Origin: Diprion similis | Lineage: Eukaryota; Arthropoda; Insecta; Hymenoptera; Diprionidae | Assembly: GCF_021155765.1 (NCBI RefSeq) | Contig: NC_060114.1 | Location: 12,553,001 to 12,617,000, forward strand | Reading direction: 5' to 3' | DNA: 64,000 bases | In this document: positions 13,702 through 28,900 of the stretch, piece by piece | Position numbering within the stretch: the stretch's first letter is position 1 | How the letters are laid out: each line of letters begins with the position of its first letter | The notes under the pieces: generated by a model | Told to the model about the DNA's origin: nothing | Seen by the model: the letters and a program-made list of their open reading frames with translations, nothing else | Databases searched by the model: none | Made by a program: the position numbers and the translations under genes

Positions 13702-14947
13702 GGCTAACCCCTTTGGATTTTTGGCGAAAATTTTGACAATTCTGGAAAGTGCCAAAATAAATTTTTACAGGCACTATTCCGACGTAATTTTGCGAGAGAA
13801 ATCGATTGAGCGCAGTCCCAATACGCTGCGAGCGATAGCTGAAAAGTTACGTTCGAAAAACTCATGATTTTCATCGGCGTTTCTCTGCTGCTGGTCCTAC
13901 GCTCTTTTTGATGTGTTTTTTGAGTTCCTGGGGGTCGAATTACTCTAGAAGTGGTCATACTAATCGATTTGAAGACGAAAAATTTTCCGCTCTAAATTGA
14001 CCAAAAAAGGAAGGCTAACCCCTTTGGATTTTTTGCGAAAATCTTGACGATTCTGGAAAGTGCTGCAATAAAATTTGATAGGCACTATTCCGACGTAATT
14101 TTGCGAGAGAAATCGATTGAGCGCAGTCCCAATACGCTGCGAGCGATAGCTGAAAAGTTACGGCCGAAAAACTCACGATTTTCATCGGCGTTTCTCTGCT
14201 GCTAGTCCTACGCTCTTTTTGATGTGTTTTCTGAGTTCCTGGGGGTCGAATTACTCTAGAAACGGTCATACAAATCGATTTGGGGACGAGAAATTTTTCG
14301 CTCCCAAAATGACCAAAAACTAAGGCTAACCCCTTTGGATTTTTGGCGAAAATTTTGACGATTCTGGAAAGTGCTGCAATGAATTTTTATAGGCACTATT
14401 CCGACGTAATTTTGCCAGAGGAATCGATTGAGCGCAGTCCTAATACGCTGCGAGCGATAGCTGAAAAGTTACGGCCGAAAAACTCATGATTTTCATCGGC
14501 GTTTCTCTGCTGCTGGTCCTACGCTCTTTTTGATGTGTTTTCTGAGTTACTGGGGGTCGAACTACTCTAGAAATGGTCATACTAATCGATTTGAAGACGA
14601 AAAATTTTCCGCTCCAAAAATGACCAAAAAAGGAAGGCTAACCCCTTTGGATTTTTGGCGAAAATTTTGACGATGCTGGAAAGTGCTGCAATAAAATTTG
14701 ATAGGCACTATTCCGACGTAATTTTGTGAGAGAAATCGATTGAGCGCAGTCCCAATACGCTGCGAGCGATAGCTGAAAAGTTACGGCCGAAAAACTCACG
14801 ATTTTCATCGGCGTTTCTCTGCTGCTAGTCCTACGCTCTTTTTGATGTGTTTTTTGAGTTCCTGGGGGTCGAATTACTCTAGAAACGGTCATACAGATCG
14901 ATTGGGCGACGAGAAATTTTCGGCTCCGAAATTGACGAAAAAAGTAA
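13702..14947. repeat. Truncated last higher-order block (4 monomers)
   Basis: It opens with the distinctive first monomer of a block, then jumps directly to monomers matching positions 9, 10 and 11 of block B (AAAATCTTGACG near 14038, TTTTGCCAGAGG near 14411, GATGCTGGAAAG near 14672). An internal deletion of about seven monomers in a former B block explains this simply. Confidence 0.7.
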
Positions 14948-15349
14948 GGCTAACCCCTTTGGATTTCTGGCGAAAATTTCGACGTCTTTGAAAAGTGCTG
15001 CAATTAATTCGTTGAGGCACTATTCCGACGTAATTTTGCGAGAGGAATCGATTGAGCGCAGTCCCAATACGCTGCGAGCGATAGCTGAAAAGTTACGGCC
15101 GAAAAACTCATGATTCTCATCGGCGTATCTCTGCTGCTGGTCCTACGCTCTTTTTGATGTGTTTTCTGAGTTCCTGGGGGTCGAATTACTTCAGAAATGG
15201 TCATACTAATCGATTTGAAGACGAAAAATTTTCGGCTCCCAAAATGACCAAAAAAGTAAGGCTAACCTCCTCGAATTTGTGGTGAAAATTTCGTCGATTT
15301 CGAAAAGTGCTGGAAGTGATTTGTTAGAGCTCTGACAATCGCAAACACG
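14948..15349. repeat. Diverged edge monomer plus truncated monomer
   Basis: The first 312 bp are one monomer with many changes in its left third, while the middle third (about 15024-15113) still equals the array consensus. A second monomer begins near 15258 and breaks off after about 90 bp. This is the usual decay of a tandem array at its edge. Confidence 0.85.
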
Positions 15350-15540
15350 TCAGGCCAACCCTTTTAGATTTTTTAGTCGAAGTTCAACCGATTCCGAAAA
15401 ATGCATACATCGCCTTTTTCATACCGTCTATCTACACGATTTCCGGAGATGAATCCATCATGCACAGTCTCGACGTGCTGTGAGCAACGAATCAAATCTT
15501 ACGGCTAAAATACATCAAATGCGCACTGGGTTATCAAATA
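15350..15540. repeat. Relic satellite monomer (degraded)
   Basis: The stretch aligns in order with the monomer from its GGCTAACCCC start (here GGCCAACCCTTTTAG), through CCGATTCCGAAAAATG, to a degraded middle (CACAGTCTCGACGTGCTGTGAG) and TTACGGCTAAAA. Many substitutions and small gaps show it is much older than the array copies. Confidence 0.7.
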
Positions 15541-16084
15541 GGTGGGAGAGAATACAACCCAAACTCATAACTACAAAGTTACAATCTGATTCAGTCACAG
15601 TTTATTGAACAAGCCTTAACTACTTCTACTACAATTGTTTAGGTGTCAGTGTACACTACTTTACCAAATTACCGTGTAGTATAATTACCTCATTTTATAC
15701 TAGTATATTATACTAAAACCGAATTATTATATCAATAACTAATAAAATACCATATCATCTGACATAATTAGTTTAATATTTCCAGTAGTATTTGATTCAT
15801 AGCCTAAATAAATGCAATACAATGAATGAACATTACATAAAAAGTCTGCAACTACTATACGAATAAGGAAAAGAAACTGCGATATGCATTGCATACAGCA
15901 GAAGATGAACAATGTGTTGGATGAATTAGTTATAATTATTGTAATTTGGAAGCACAGTTTAAGTTCCGGCCTGCGTACAGGTGCAAGGCACCGCCACAAG
16001 ATACGGGATGTATAATATTGTATTGATCATATTTTACGTAACCTGGAACAAAATAAATATTACGAATATAACTTTCTCCGTAAT
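15541..16084. other. AT-rich stretch between two satellite relics
   Basis: No gene, RNA or recognisable mobile element is seen here. It separates two relic monomers, so it may be inserted DNA or old flank. Short open frames on both strands have no recognisable product. Confidence 0.5.
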
Positions 16085-16400
16085 TCCTCAGGAACTGGTG
16101 CTATGCTCTTTTCGATGTCTTTTTTGCATTCCTGAGGGCCCAATGAGTGGAAAACGAGTCCCGTAAAACGATTGCGTGACGAAAAGTTTCCCAGCTCTGC
16201 AAAAATCGCACAAAAGCAACGCAAAACCCTTTTGGAGTTTTCATCGTCCCCAGTTCACCGATTTTGAAAAATACTCGCACTTAAGGCAATTCTTCGATAC
16301 ACTATATCGACGTAATTCCGCGAGAGGAATCGATTGCACGCAGTCCGAATACGCCAACAGCCAACCTCATCTTGATTCTTCATTTTCTCCATTTTTTACG
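16085..16400. repeat. Outermost relic satellite monomer
   Basis: The order of blocks matches a monomer in a shifted register: GGTGCTATGCTCTTTTCGATG, TTCCTGAGGGCCC, GACGAAAAGTTTCCCAGCTC, AAAACCCTTTTGGAG, ATCGACGTAATTCCGCGAGAGG, AATCGATTGCACGCAGTCC. The segment equivalent to the conserved core is the best preserved part. It lies about 650 bp upstream of the DHX15 start codon. Confidence 0.8.
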
Positions 16401-17050
16401 TTCCTAATTGACAGTCCTAGATCTTTAAATTCTTCGAATCAAAATGCGATGTAAGATCCATCGACCTAACCACGTGGGTTTCGACGCGCGGCATACAGTC
16501 GTTGCATTGAAAACCTGTTTTCATGAGCGACTTTTCCCGCTGACGGTGTGGCGTTGCCACGGCAAGTTGCCGCTTGTTCCGTCGATTCGGCCCTAGAATA
16601 GATGGATTCGGCGTCCGTGAAAATCTAGCATTACGCGGGCCGATGACGTCACAGCTCTAGTTCAAGTAAATGTAATGTGTCGACGCGGCGACAAGTAAGC
16701 ACCGTCATTTCTTATTCACTTTTCAACATACCTTTCAGCATTACATTATTAATAGTTAGTGTGTAAATTGCACACAAACACATATATATATATATATATA
16801 TATATTCGTAATTACCAATAGGGACAATTTGAATTAATTGGTTGGTCCACAGCCAGCTAGATCTAGGAGTATCATCTTATCCGCGGAGTTGCCGCAAATA
16901 CTGTGCAAGAGATTTTTAATGATCGATAAGGCACTGAGTTTGGATGTCCGCTGGTTTTGCCATTTTGTGACGCTGCTCTGCGTGTACATACATAAATAAT
17001 TTGTAAACAGTACATTCGTTTTGCTTAGACGGTTAAATAAAGATTGCACG
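16401..17050 (+). promoter_or_regulatory. Upstream region of DHX15
   Basis: It holds the presumed promoter and 5' leader of DHX15. A GC-richer patch (about 16460-16700) contains a perfect palindromic CRE/ATF-type site TGACGTCA at 16644-16651. An (AT)n run lies at 16782-16805. No clear TATA box is seen. The transcription start is not visible; the promoter role is inferred from position. Confidence 0.45.
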
Positions 17051-21314
<4,264 letters not shown>

Positions 21315-21414
21315 CGTCGTTCACTTTTAGCCACGTTACTAATCACAAACAATGGCTGTGACCAGCCCAGTCCTTCGAGCATGTAAACTCGGTTTTTTTC
21401 ATTTAAAAAACCGA

Positions 21415-21420
21415 AATAAA
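21415..21420 (+). terminator. Poly(A) signal candidate of DHX15
   Basis: An AATAAA lies 100 bp after the DHX15 stop codon. Further AATAAA-like sites occur downstream, so a longer 3' end is possible. Confidence 0.45.
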
Positions 21421-24400
21421 GGTAAAGCATTTTTTTAAACGATCTTATGCCAAGTTCGTTTCCTGTTCCAACATAAACCTTATCTTCATAATTGGCAATG
21501 ATATTCATGCAGAAGGACTGATAAATTCGATGTTTATCCTATTGCTCAGGATAAATCGACAGGATACTTATATCCATCAACCGCTGGATGTTACATTCAA
21601 CCCAAAAAGTACTTGTGGGTTTAATTTATACAATTTCTAAAAAGTGTAGCTATGTAATGGTTTAAAAAAAAATACAATTACAAACAGAAAAGAAATTGTT
21701 GATAGGGTCATTCATAATGTATTTAGCCAAAGTTGATATACCTTACCGACACACCACTGCACTATAAATAATAACGTAATATCTGTCAGTTCGGATATTT
21801 AACGAAGCAAATGTTTTTGTTTGTTACTTTTCTTGTCACTCTCATCCCCTTCAAAACGCAAAATCAAGTTGTTGGCTGTACCTAAAAAGTGGGTACACTT
21901 CACATCGACCAATTTTGTGATCGATTTTTCATAGAAAACCACACCACCCTTTATGTATACTGTATTATACCTACTCAAATTGAAATGACGAATAAATTTT
22001 ATTCAATTACTATCTAGCTTCTACTTGAAAAATTACTACACATTGGTGACTGTTGGTCAGAACACATTTCTAACAACAATGGCTGTGGTCTGTATTGAAT
22101 TACCGTTGTTTCGCTCTGTATTATTGACAGGGGCACAGGAAAATTTCGAAAGAAAAGAAATTTAATAAGAACACAAGAAACGGAAATATTGTGTCGAGTT
22201 ATTCGTTCAATGTTGATTAACGATTGTTGCTGTAATAGAAATTTGATTTATTAAAGTTGAGTTAAAATTTTGAGAGAAGAAAAAACCAACACCATAAGTG
22301 CAGACTGTTTTTTCGTTGAAACGTGATACCACATTAAGAGAAAAAGCTTTAGCTGACACAGTTTAGTGCGTATGTGTATAATTGATCATAATGAGTTACT
22401 TTGCCATTCAATTACCTATGTACACCAACGTGTATTACCGTAGTACCACGAGTTTACACCCCGTTCGAATTTGCGTAAGTAATTCTTAGTAACGATTATT
22501 AGAGTTTATCAAGTATTTTCAATACACACGTACACCCTTATATAGATAGGGTACATACGCATTGTTAATTCTCTTTTACATTAAAAAAAAAATAAACTAC
22601 TAACCACCATGAGTTAATAGAACACATTATTAAGGTAATGTATCTAATTATGTTTTACGTGTTTCACGTCAGAAGATGGGTTGCTGTTTTCAAATTTTGT
22701 ACATATAATAGCGTTTCATTATGCTGTATCACTTCATTCCAATAAAACGAAGTATACCTGTAACATTTATGCATTTTTTATCACTGCTATTACGATTTCA
22801 TGGTTTTTACTTCTGCACGTTTTAATCATGTTGAATTACGTCTTGCTCGAAGGATGATGAGGTTTTGAAACTCGTCAAAGAATATTAGTTAACAATTTAT
22901 TTATTTAATTATTATTATTATATATATGTATATATATATATATAGAGTATCAAAATTTGAAGAATAAATCAATGAACGAATACGAAAGATCGGTTTTGTA
23001 TGTACAGCGAATACAGAATATTGCTCGGAATTATTCACATTATTGAGTTAAGGTATAAACAACAGATACACATATGTTGTGTATCCTACACTACTACGAT
23101 ATTCTACCGCTCGAAAATAAAAAATATATATTCTAACAAAACAGTTTCACTTTTGTTAAAGGAAAAATATTTTACTTTCCAATAACGCTTTATAATGCAC
23201 CAGTCGTTAGTTGCTTGTATTCAGTGTTTTTTTCTCAATTTAGTGAAGAAAACTTCTGAGAAAAGAGCGAAACCCCGAGTCATTTAATTCTGTTATTATA
23301 CAAGATTTTATTTCTCTGCTTTGAGCAAGAAAATGTGATCAATACTTCTGATCCATTGATAGCTGGAAGGAAACCAATGGCACATGTATTTATACACTAG
23401 AAGTTTATGGGTTATTATACTGTATAGGTACATTTTTATACAAATTACAACATTTAAACGATATCAAAACATCAAAAACCTTATTGAATGTCAATTCTTT
23501 TGTACCAGCTGTTATGATGTAGTACGTGACACAATTTTTCTTTTCTTTGCAATAGAAAATTCAAATGCATAACAAATGATTTTTGACATTTGGTGTCAGT
23601 CCTGGAGTCGAGTGACTCGAAACTGATCAATTGTTATTTGATTAACATCCTATCCAACCTTTAATACTTAACCATTAGTAATATGATTACAACAAAAAAA
23701 AATTTTGCAAAAATAATTCGCTTCTCCCTACTATAACAGTTTGCACATCTTTTGAGGGAACTTTTTTAATGGTTCACGCTACACCGTATATTTATATTAT
23801 ATATTTAAAAAGAGCCTACACATTTCTAACTTACAAAAATATATAGCTTGTTGTAAAGAGTAAATTCCAATTAAAAAACAGAACAAAAATCGGTTCTTTT
23901 CAAAAAATTTACGCCAACTACTAAAAAAATAAAAGAGAAAATACACAGCTTTTATCTCGCACACATGAACTAGATAACCACATTGACAAAAATTTTCACA
24001 ATAAATTTAACAATCTTTCAAACCACGTTATTTTATTTCTTCATTCTATCGCACCTTCTTTCAATCACTACAAACTTCTTTGGTATACTATTTGCAATGA
24101 TAGTTAAGGATGCTATAGATAGAAATTTGATTTTGATAATGAGGTATCAAGCATCCTCTGGACCAGTGGACAGAATAGAGATAAATGTATAACTCTATAC
24201 TCGTCAATGTCAAAAAAAAGTGGATTTTTGAAAGTTAAGATTTCATAAAATTTAATTTCTTAAATTTTTGTGCACAATCGTGAGAAGAGGTAAATGAACT
24301 TTATGATCAATTTCATGCGGAAAGTCTTAAACATGCGATATGAGTGAATAATACAGATATTAAATGACTATGGTAGTAATTTGTTATGTATTTACAAATT

Positions 24401-25970
24401 TGATAATATCACTATTACAATATAAACTACAAGATAAGTAAAAAAGTGTGATGGATTATATGACTGAACTTCGTAATCGATCAAAGGTCGATAGTGATGA
24501 TATTGATGACGACTATGATGGCCACAACAATAATAATAATATAAAAGTAGTAAAATACATTTGTAAATTATTTTTGGTTTTACGGGTAACGAATCATAAT
24601 GGCAAAAGTATCAAGTAACCAAAAATTCTAACTAGCAACGTTCAAATCAGACTTCAGCAGATATATTCACAACCAGCTGCCATTGTAATTCGTTGATAAA
24701 TTAATAAATAATTTTTAATTTTAACTTAGTTTTTTCCAATTCAATCTAGTTTGAAAATTTAGGCAATTTTTCAGCGCCCACTTAAACTACCCTTTAAGCC
24801 CATTACATCTTCAATTTTAATAAAAATAACGAACAATTGGAACAGCAATAGAAAACGAGAATTCTTCTTTGATCAACATTGATGCAACCTTTTCCGGATT
24901 TCCGTTTACCCCGTAATTGAAGAATAATTTTTATTGCCCAATTATATACAGATTATTATTATTATTTTTTTGTTTTTCATTGTGTCACAGGTTTTAGGAT
25001 TTTAACATAATTTTCTCTTTTTCTTTTGTATAGATGTCAATTTTACAGTAGTATGACAAAAGAAAAAAGAATAAATACCACTATTCAGAATTTTTCCTAC
25101 ACAACACACACACGCGCATAGTATATAAATTTTCACACAACCTATAGTACGTATATGTAATAAAACATTAATTTATTAATGTTCTATTATACATAAATTA
25201 CACTAACCATTCAACAGCAAATCTCCTTTTTTGCCTCGCAAATACTCCCAATACAATTATGCCAAGAAACAAAATTGATTAAAACTTGACATTTCATAGA
25301 AAATTTGTTCAAGACAACTGACTCCTTTTAGTGGTAGCTATTAATATGTGATGAAAAAGTTTCTTCCCGACTTTTTTTTTTTTCATCAAAATCAATGTTT
25401 CACAAGACTGTTTTGTGCTTGTTAGCGAGTTAGTTTCCAACGTATTAACTATGTATTAATTATTGACAACGAAGGAATAACTACACTCAATTCGCGTTTG
25501 GTTTCTAAAGAAACATAAATCGAGACAGTATTCACAAATAGTTATTTTAGTTAACAAAATTTTGTTAGATAGTGGTGTTGAAAAATTGTCAGCGCCTTGT
25601 TTTGAGGGATAAATATATGTACAATGTAATACATGTTTCCCTATACATTCAATTATATCGACAAAATTTCACATCTGAAGAAATAAGATATGAAAGTCAG
25701 AGTTTGCTGGTCGTACATCAGATAACATTGATGGAACAAGGAAATGTGAGTGCACGAAGTCGAATGACTTGAATAAGAGGGGATTCTTATTTTTTTTTTT
25801 TTTCCACAGATGCGTGAAAATAGACAGATTTTGCACAAAGGAAATTTTCTGCATTTTTGAAAACGTTTCCAATTTCCAAACAATATTATATCCTAAGATC
25901 TGATGGTTAAATCTCGCTCATTTTGTGCTAGATCTGAAGTTTTGTTTCGTCTTTTTTCTGCCTTAAATAT
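21421..25970. other. AT-rich intergenic spacer, no gene seen
   Basis: This lies between the convergent 3' ends of DHX15 and Gpat4. It is strongly AT-rich with many stops in all frames. A (TA)n run is at 22921-22944. Parts may be 3' untranslated sequence of either gene; a minus-strand AATAAA (TTTATT on +) is at 25172-25177. Small open frames show no domain, signal peptide or splice context. Confidence 0.6.
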
Positions 25971-28900
25971 TTAATCAAATTTTATTCGTTTACTAAATTC
26001 TTCTTGCTGCTTTTCCCTCCATGCTTTCTTTGGCTTTATTCTTTTCAGCTGACCATCCCTAAGATCATGAAAAAATGAGGCGCTATACATTTGTTATATC
26101 ACAAGCAAAACATATAATATTCATTTCAAAAGCAGCATCACAATATTTATATGTGAGGTTTTTATCACGCATGAATATTAATATGCAAAGAAGATATTAT
26201 TGAATTTACCATTGGAGATCGACAAGTCCGCCCTGCCTGGCGATTACAGCTTTAACTCTGTTAGCAAAGTCAATAGCACTCTCTCCATCCTGTCTGTACA
26301 TGGGTGGCAAGTACCAAACATCACAGACTATCGCCCAGCTACTCATCATCATGTATAAATACTGGATCATTGAATATTTGCTACTGTTCCAAAAAGCATC
26401 ACCAAACTTTGGATCGTACTGTAAGAAAAATAAAATACCTAGATGACTTCTTTGACTATTCGACACCTGTCGGATTGCATGTTCGTGAGTTTCTAGACTG
26501 TAACAATGACATCATTGCATTTGATTGAGAATTTATAAATATGTTAAGATAATTGAATTTTTAATTAAACAAAAAATCATGTGAGAGCAGACAAAAATGC
26601 GTTTTACCTTTATGGCAACAGGGTATATTACACCTCCTACTTCAAAGCTACCTTTTTTGAACTGCATTACAGAAGTGTTATTAATACAGGTTCCTTCAGG
26701 AAATATCAATATCGGTGGATTCGAAGGATCTGAGACATGCTTCTTTAACCTGTTGGAAATTTTTAACGTTTTATTTTTTTCTTACCCTTTCAGTAATTTA
26801 TGATAAACATGTACAAGCATATAGCAATACCTTTTTGTAACAGCTTCTCTGTCTTTAACTTCTGATCTTTCAAACCAAATATGAGGGGAAGCTCGAGCAA
26901 GAGCACGTTGAAGAATCCCTAAAAACCCGCCATGTCGTTGACCTATCTGTAAGAATGGTTGTAAAGGAAATTAGGAACCTTATTTCGTCTGACAATGAAG
27001 TTCTTATGTTTCTATCAAGCAGCCAAGCATTAATCGAATGCATTAATTAAAACTTTTTACATAAACCTTAGGATCAATTCTTCTTTCAGTAATCTCAATG
27101 GTAAAAACGAGATTACAATTAAATTCATGTTTTGAATTACACGATTTTTCGAGAGAATTGATTATATTCCATGAGTGTTTACAACCAAACGAAATATTTC
27201 TTCATTTAAACAGAAATTATACACTACAAAAAAAACCATGCATGCAGCAAATTTTATACACAAAAAATGAATAAACGCAACTATCAAAAACAAGTAACAC
27301 TAAATACATCTGCATCACTACCAGGATGTCTAGAAATAACGAATAATATTTTCCAGTGAAAAAGGAAAATAAACAACAAACCATAAAGCTATCGAGAAGA
27401 AAACAATAAAGCACAATAAAGGTTCATTAAAATTAAAAGAATAAAACGAAGCCAAAGCTTGGGAGAAGGATGGGAAAGAGAAATAAGAGAGTGAAGAATT
27501 AGCCACATTTGAACTACCCTTTGTAGATCGATGAGAGGGTATAACTTTAGAGAAGTTCAGACTGATTCCAATTCGAGCTTATAGAAATGGTTAGTGTGAA
27601 AATGTTATGTATAACAAATTAAAGATATAAGAATGGTTAATAGCTGGTAAATAGTAAAATATCGAAATAAAATTCTGTCCATTCAATCTTTGAGCAAGTA
27701 GGAGACGTACCAAAGAATAAGAGTTATCGCGCATGAGAACAAGCACGTCAATAGGTGATGTGTGATTGGCGACACAAATACCCCTCAGTGGTCGGTTCTC
27801 AGTGTTGTGGTAGTGGATAACTGAGGAAAGCGCACTGGATAGTACGCTGAAGCACATTATTGATACTCTGTGGTTCAGCCATCTTTTGAATCTACCTTCT
27901 GGCACATATCCCACAACCGCTGTACACGCCGTCAGCCACATCACCTGCAAATACAACTTTCACAACTTAGCAAAGCAGTGCACAAGATATTGCCAATATT
28001 TGGGAAGACATTTTGCAGAAAAATTACGGATCATCTTCTCGTTTCCTTTCTCTTTATTTAAGTAGCTGTTATACAGTTACTCAGTAAAAAGTAGTCGATA
28101 GTTGGTCAACTTGCATTATCAATTAGTTTTGCTAATTCAACTAGTTTATGCTGAAGTGGATAATTTTTCTTCTAAATATTAGGATAACCATGAGATTGAT
28201 CATCATCTAATAGAAATTTGCTTGAAACTTGTACAAGAAAAAAAAAACGCCCCATTTTTTTTTGGATGATAATAACCTGATGTTCCAGTGTATATCCATA
28301 TAAGTAGTTGTCCACAACGTAATTGGTTTTGGCATTTTGGTACAGGAGGATAAAAAGTTTATCTTGACAATTAGGGAATACTTTAAGAAGTGAGGGAAAT
28401 GATCAACTTGGATTTCCAGAATTATACATAGAAAAATTTCTCCACATTGAACATTTACATCATTTTTACTACCCCTGGCAATCAAGGCTCATGGGAGTAG
28501 TAATTGTAATAACAAGAATCACAGTATATATACAACAGACACATAAATAAACGAGACAAAAATTTTTCATAACTCTCGCTGACCGGCAAGTGACAATTAA
28601 GTACAAAGCACATGTCATCTGCATTATATTTATCCCATACATAAACGCACGTACACATGGATGGAGGTGTAACTGGACATAGAACATTACCTATACCCCG
28701 TGACGACTAATGTAGCTCGCAATAACAAAGTTCTTTAATTTTTTAAATTGATTTACCAACGAAAATGTTGTCTGAGCAGACAATATTCCAACATCTATCG
28801 TTGACGTATGATTTGCAACGCATACTCCTCCTCCTTTCGGCATATACTCTGGATTGTGTACGGTTATAACGCCGGATACAGAACGTACAAAAATTCTGAA

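Larger units (their letters stand above)
1..14947. repeat. Satellite array, ~311-312 bp monomer
   Basis: About 48 head-to-tail copies of one monomer fill this stretch; each copy begins near GGCTAACCCC, and these starts recur every 311 or 312 bp (306, 618, 1240, 1551, 1863 and so on). Copies differ by scattered substitutions, many of them CpG to TpG/CpA. A middle segment around CGCAGTCCCAATACGCTGCG is almost invariant. The array runs off the left end of the window, so its full size is unknown. Most monomers keep an 84-codon open frame on the minus strand, but several lose it by a CGA to TGA change, so the frame does not look protein-coding. A pericentromeric or heterochromatic satellite is the natural reading; the chromosomal location cannot be seen. 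Confidence 0.98.

Noticed and set aside
306-14892. Dozens of 84-codon minus-strand and four 65-codon plus-strand frames in the satellite.
   Set aside because: They recur with the monomer, are broken by single CpG changes in several copies, lack splice or promoter context and resemble no family, so they are not listed as genes.
1-14947. CRISPR-like array.
   Set aside because: The repeats are contiguous 311-bp monomers without short unique spacers, in a eukaryotic context.
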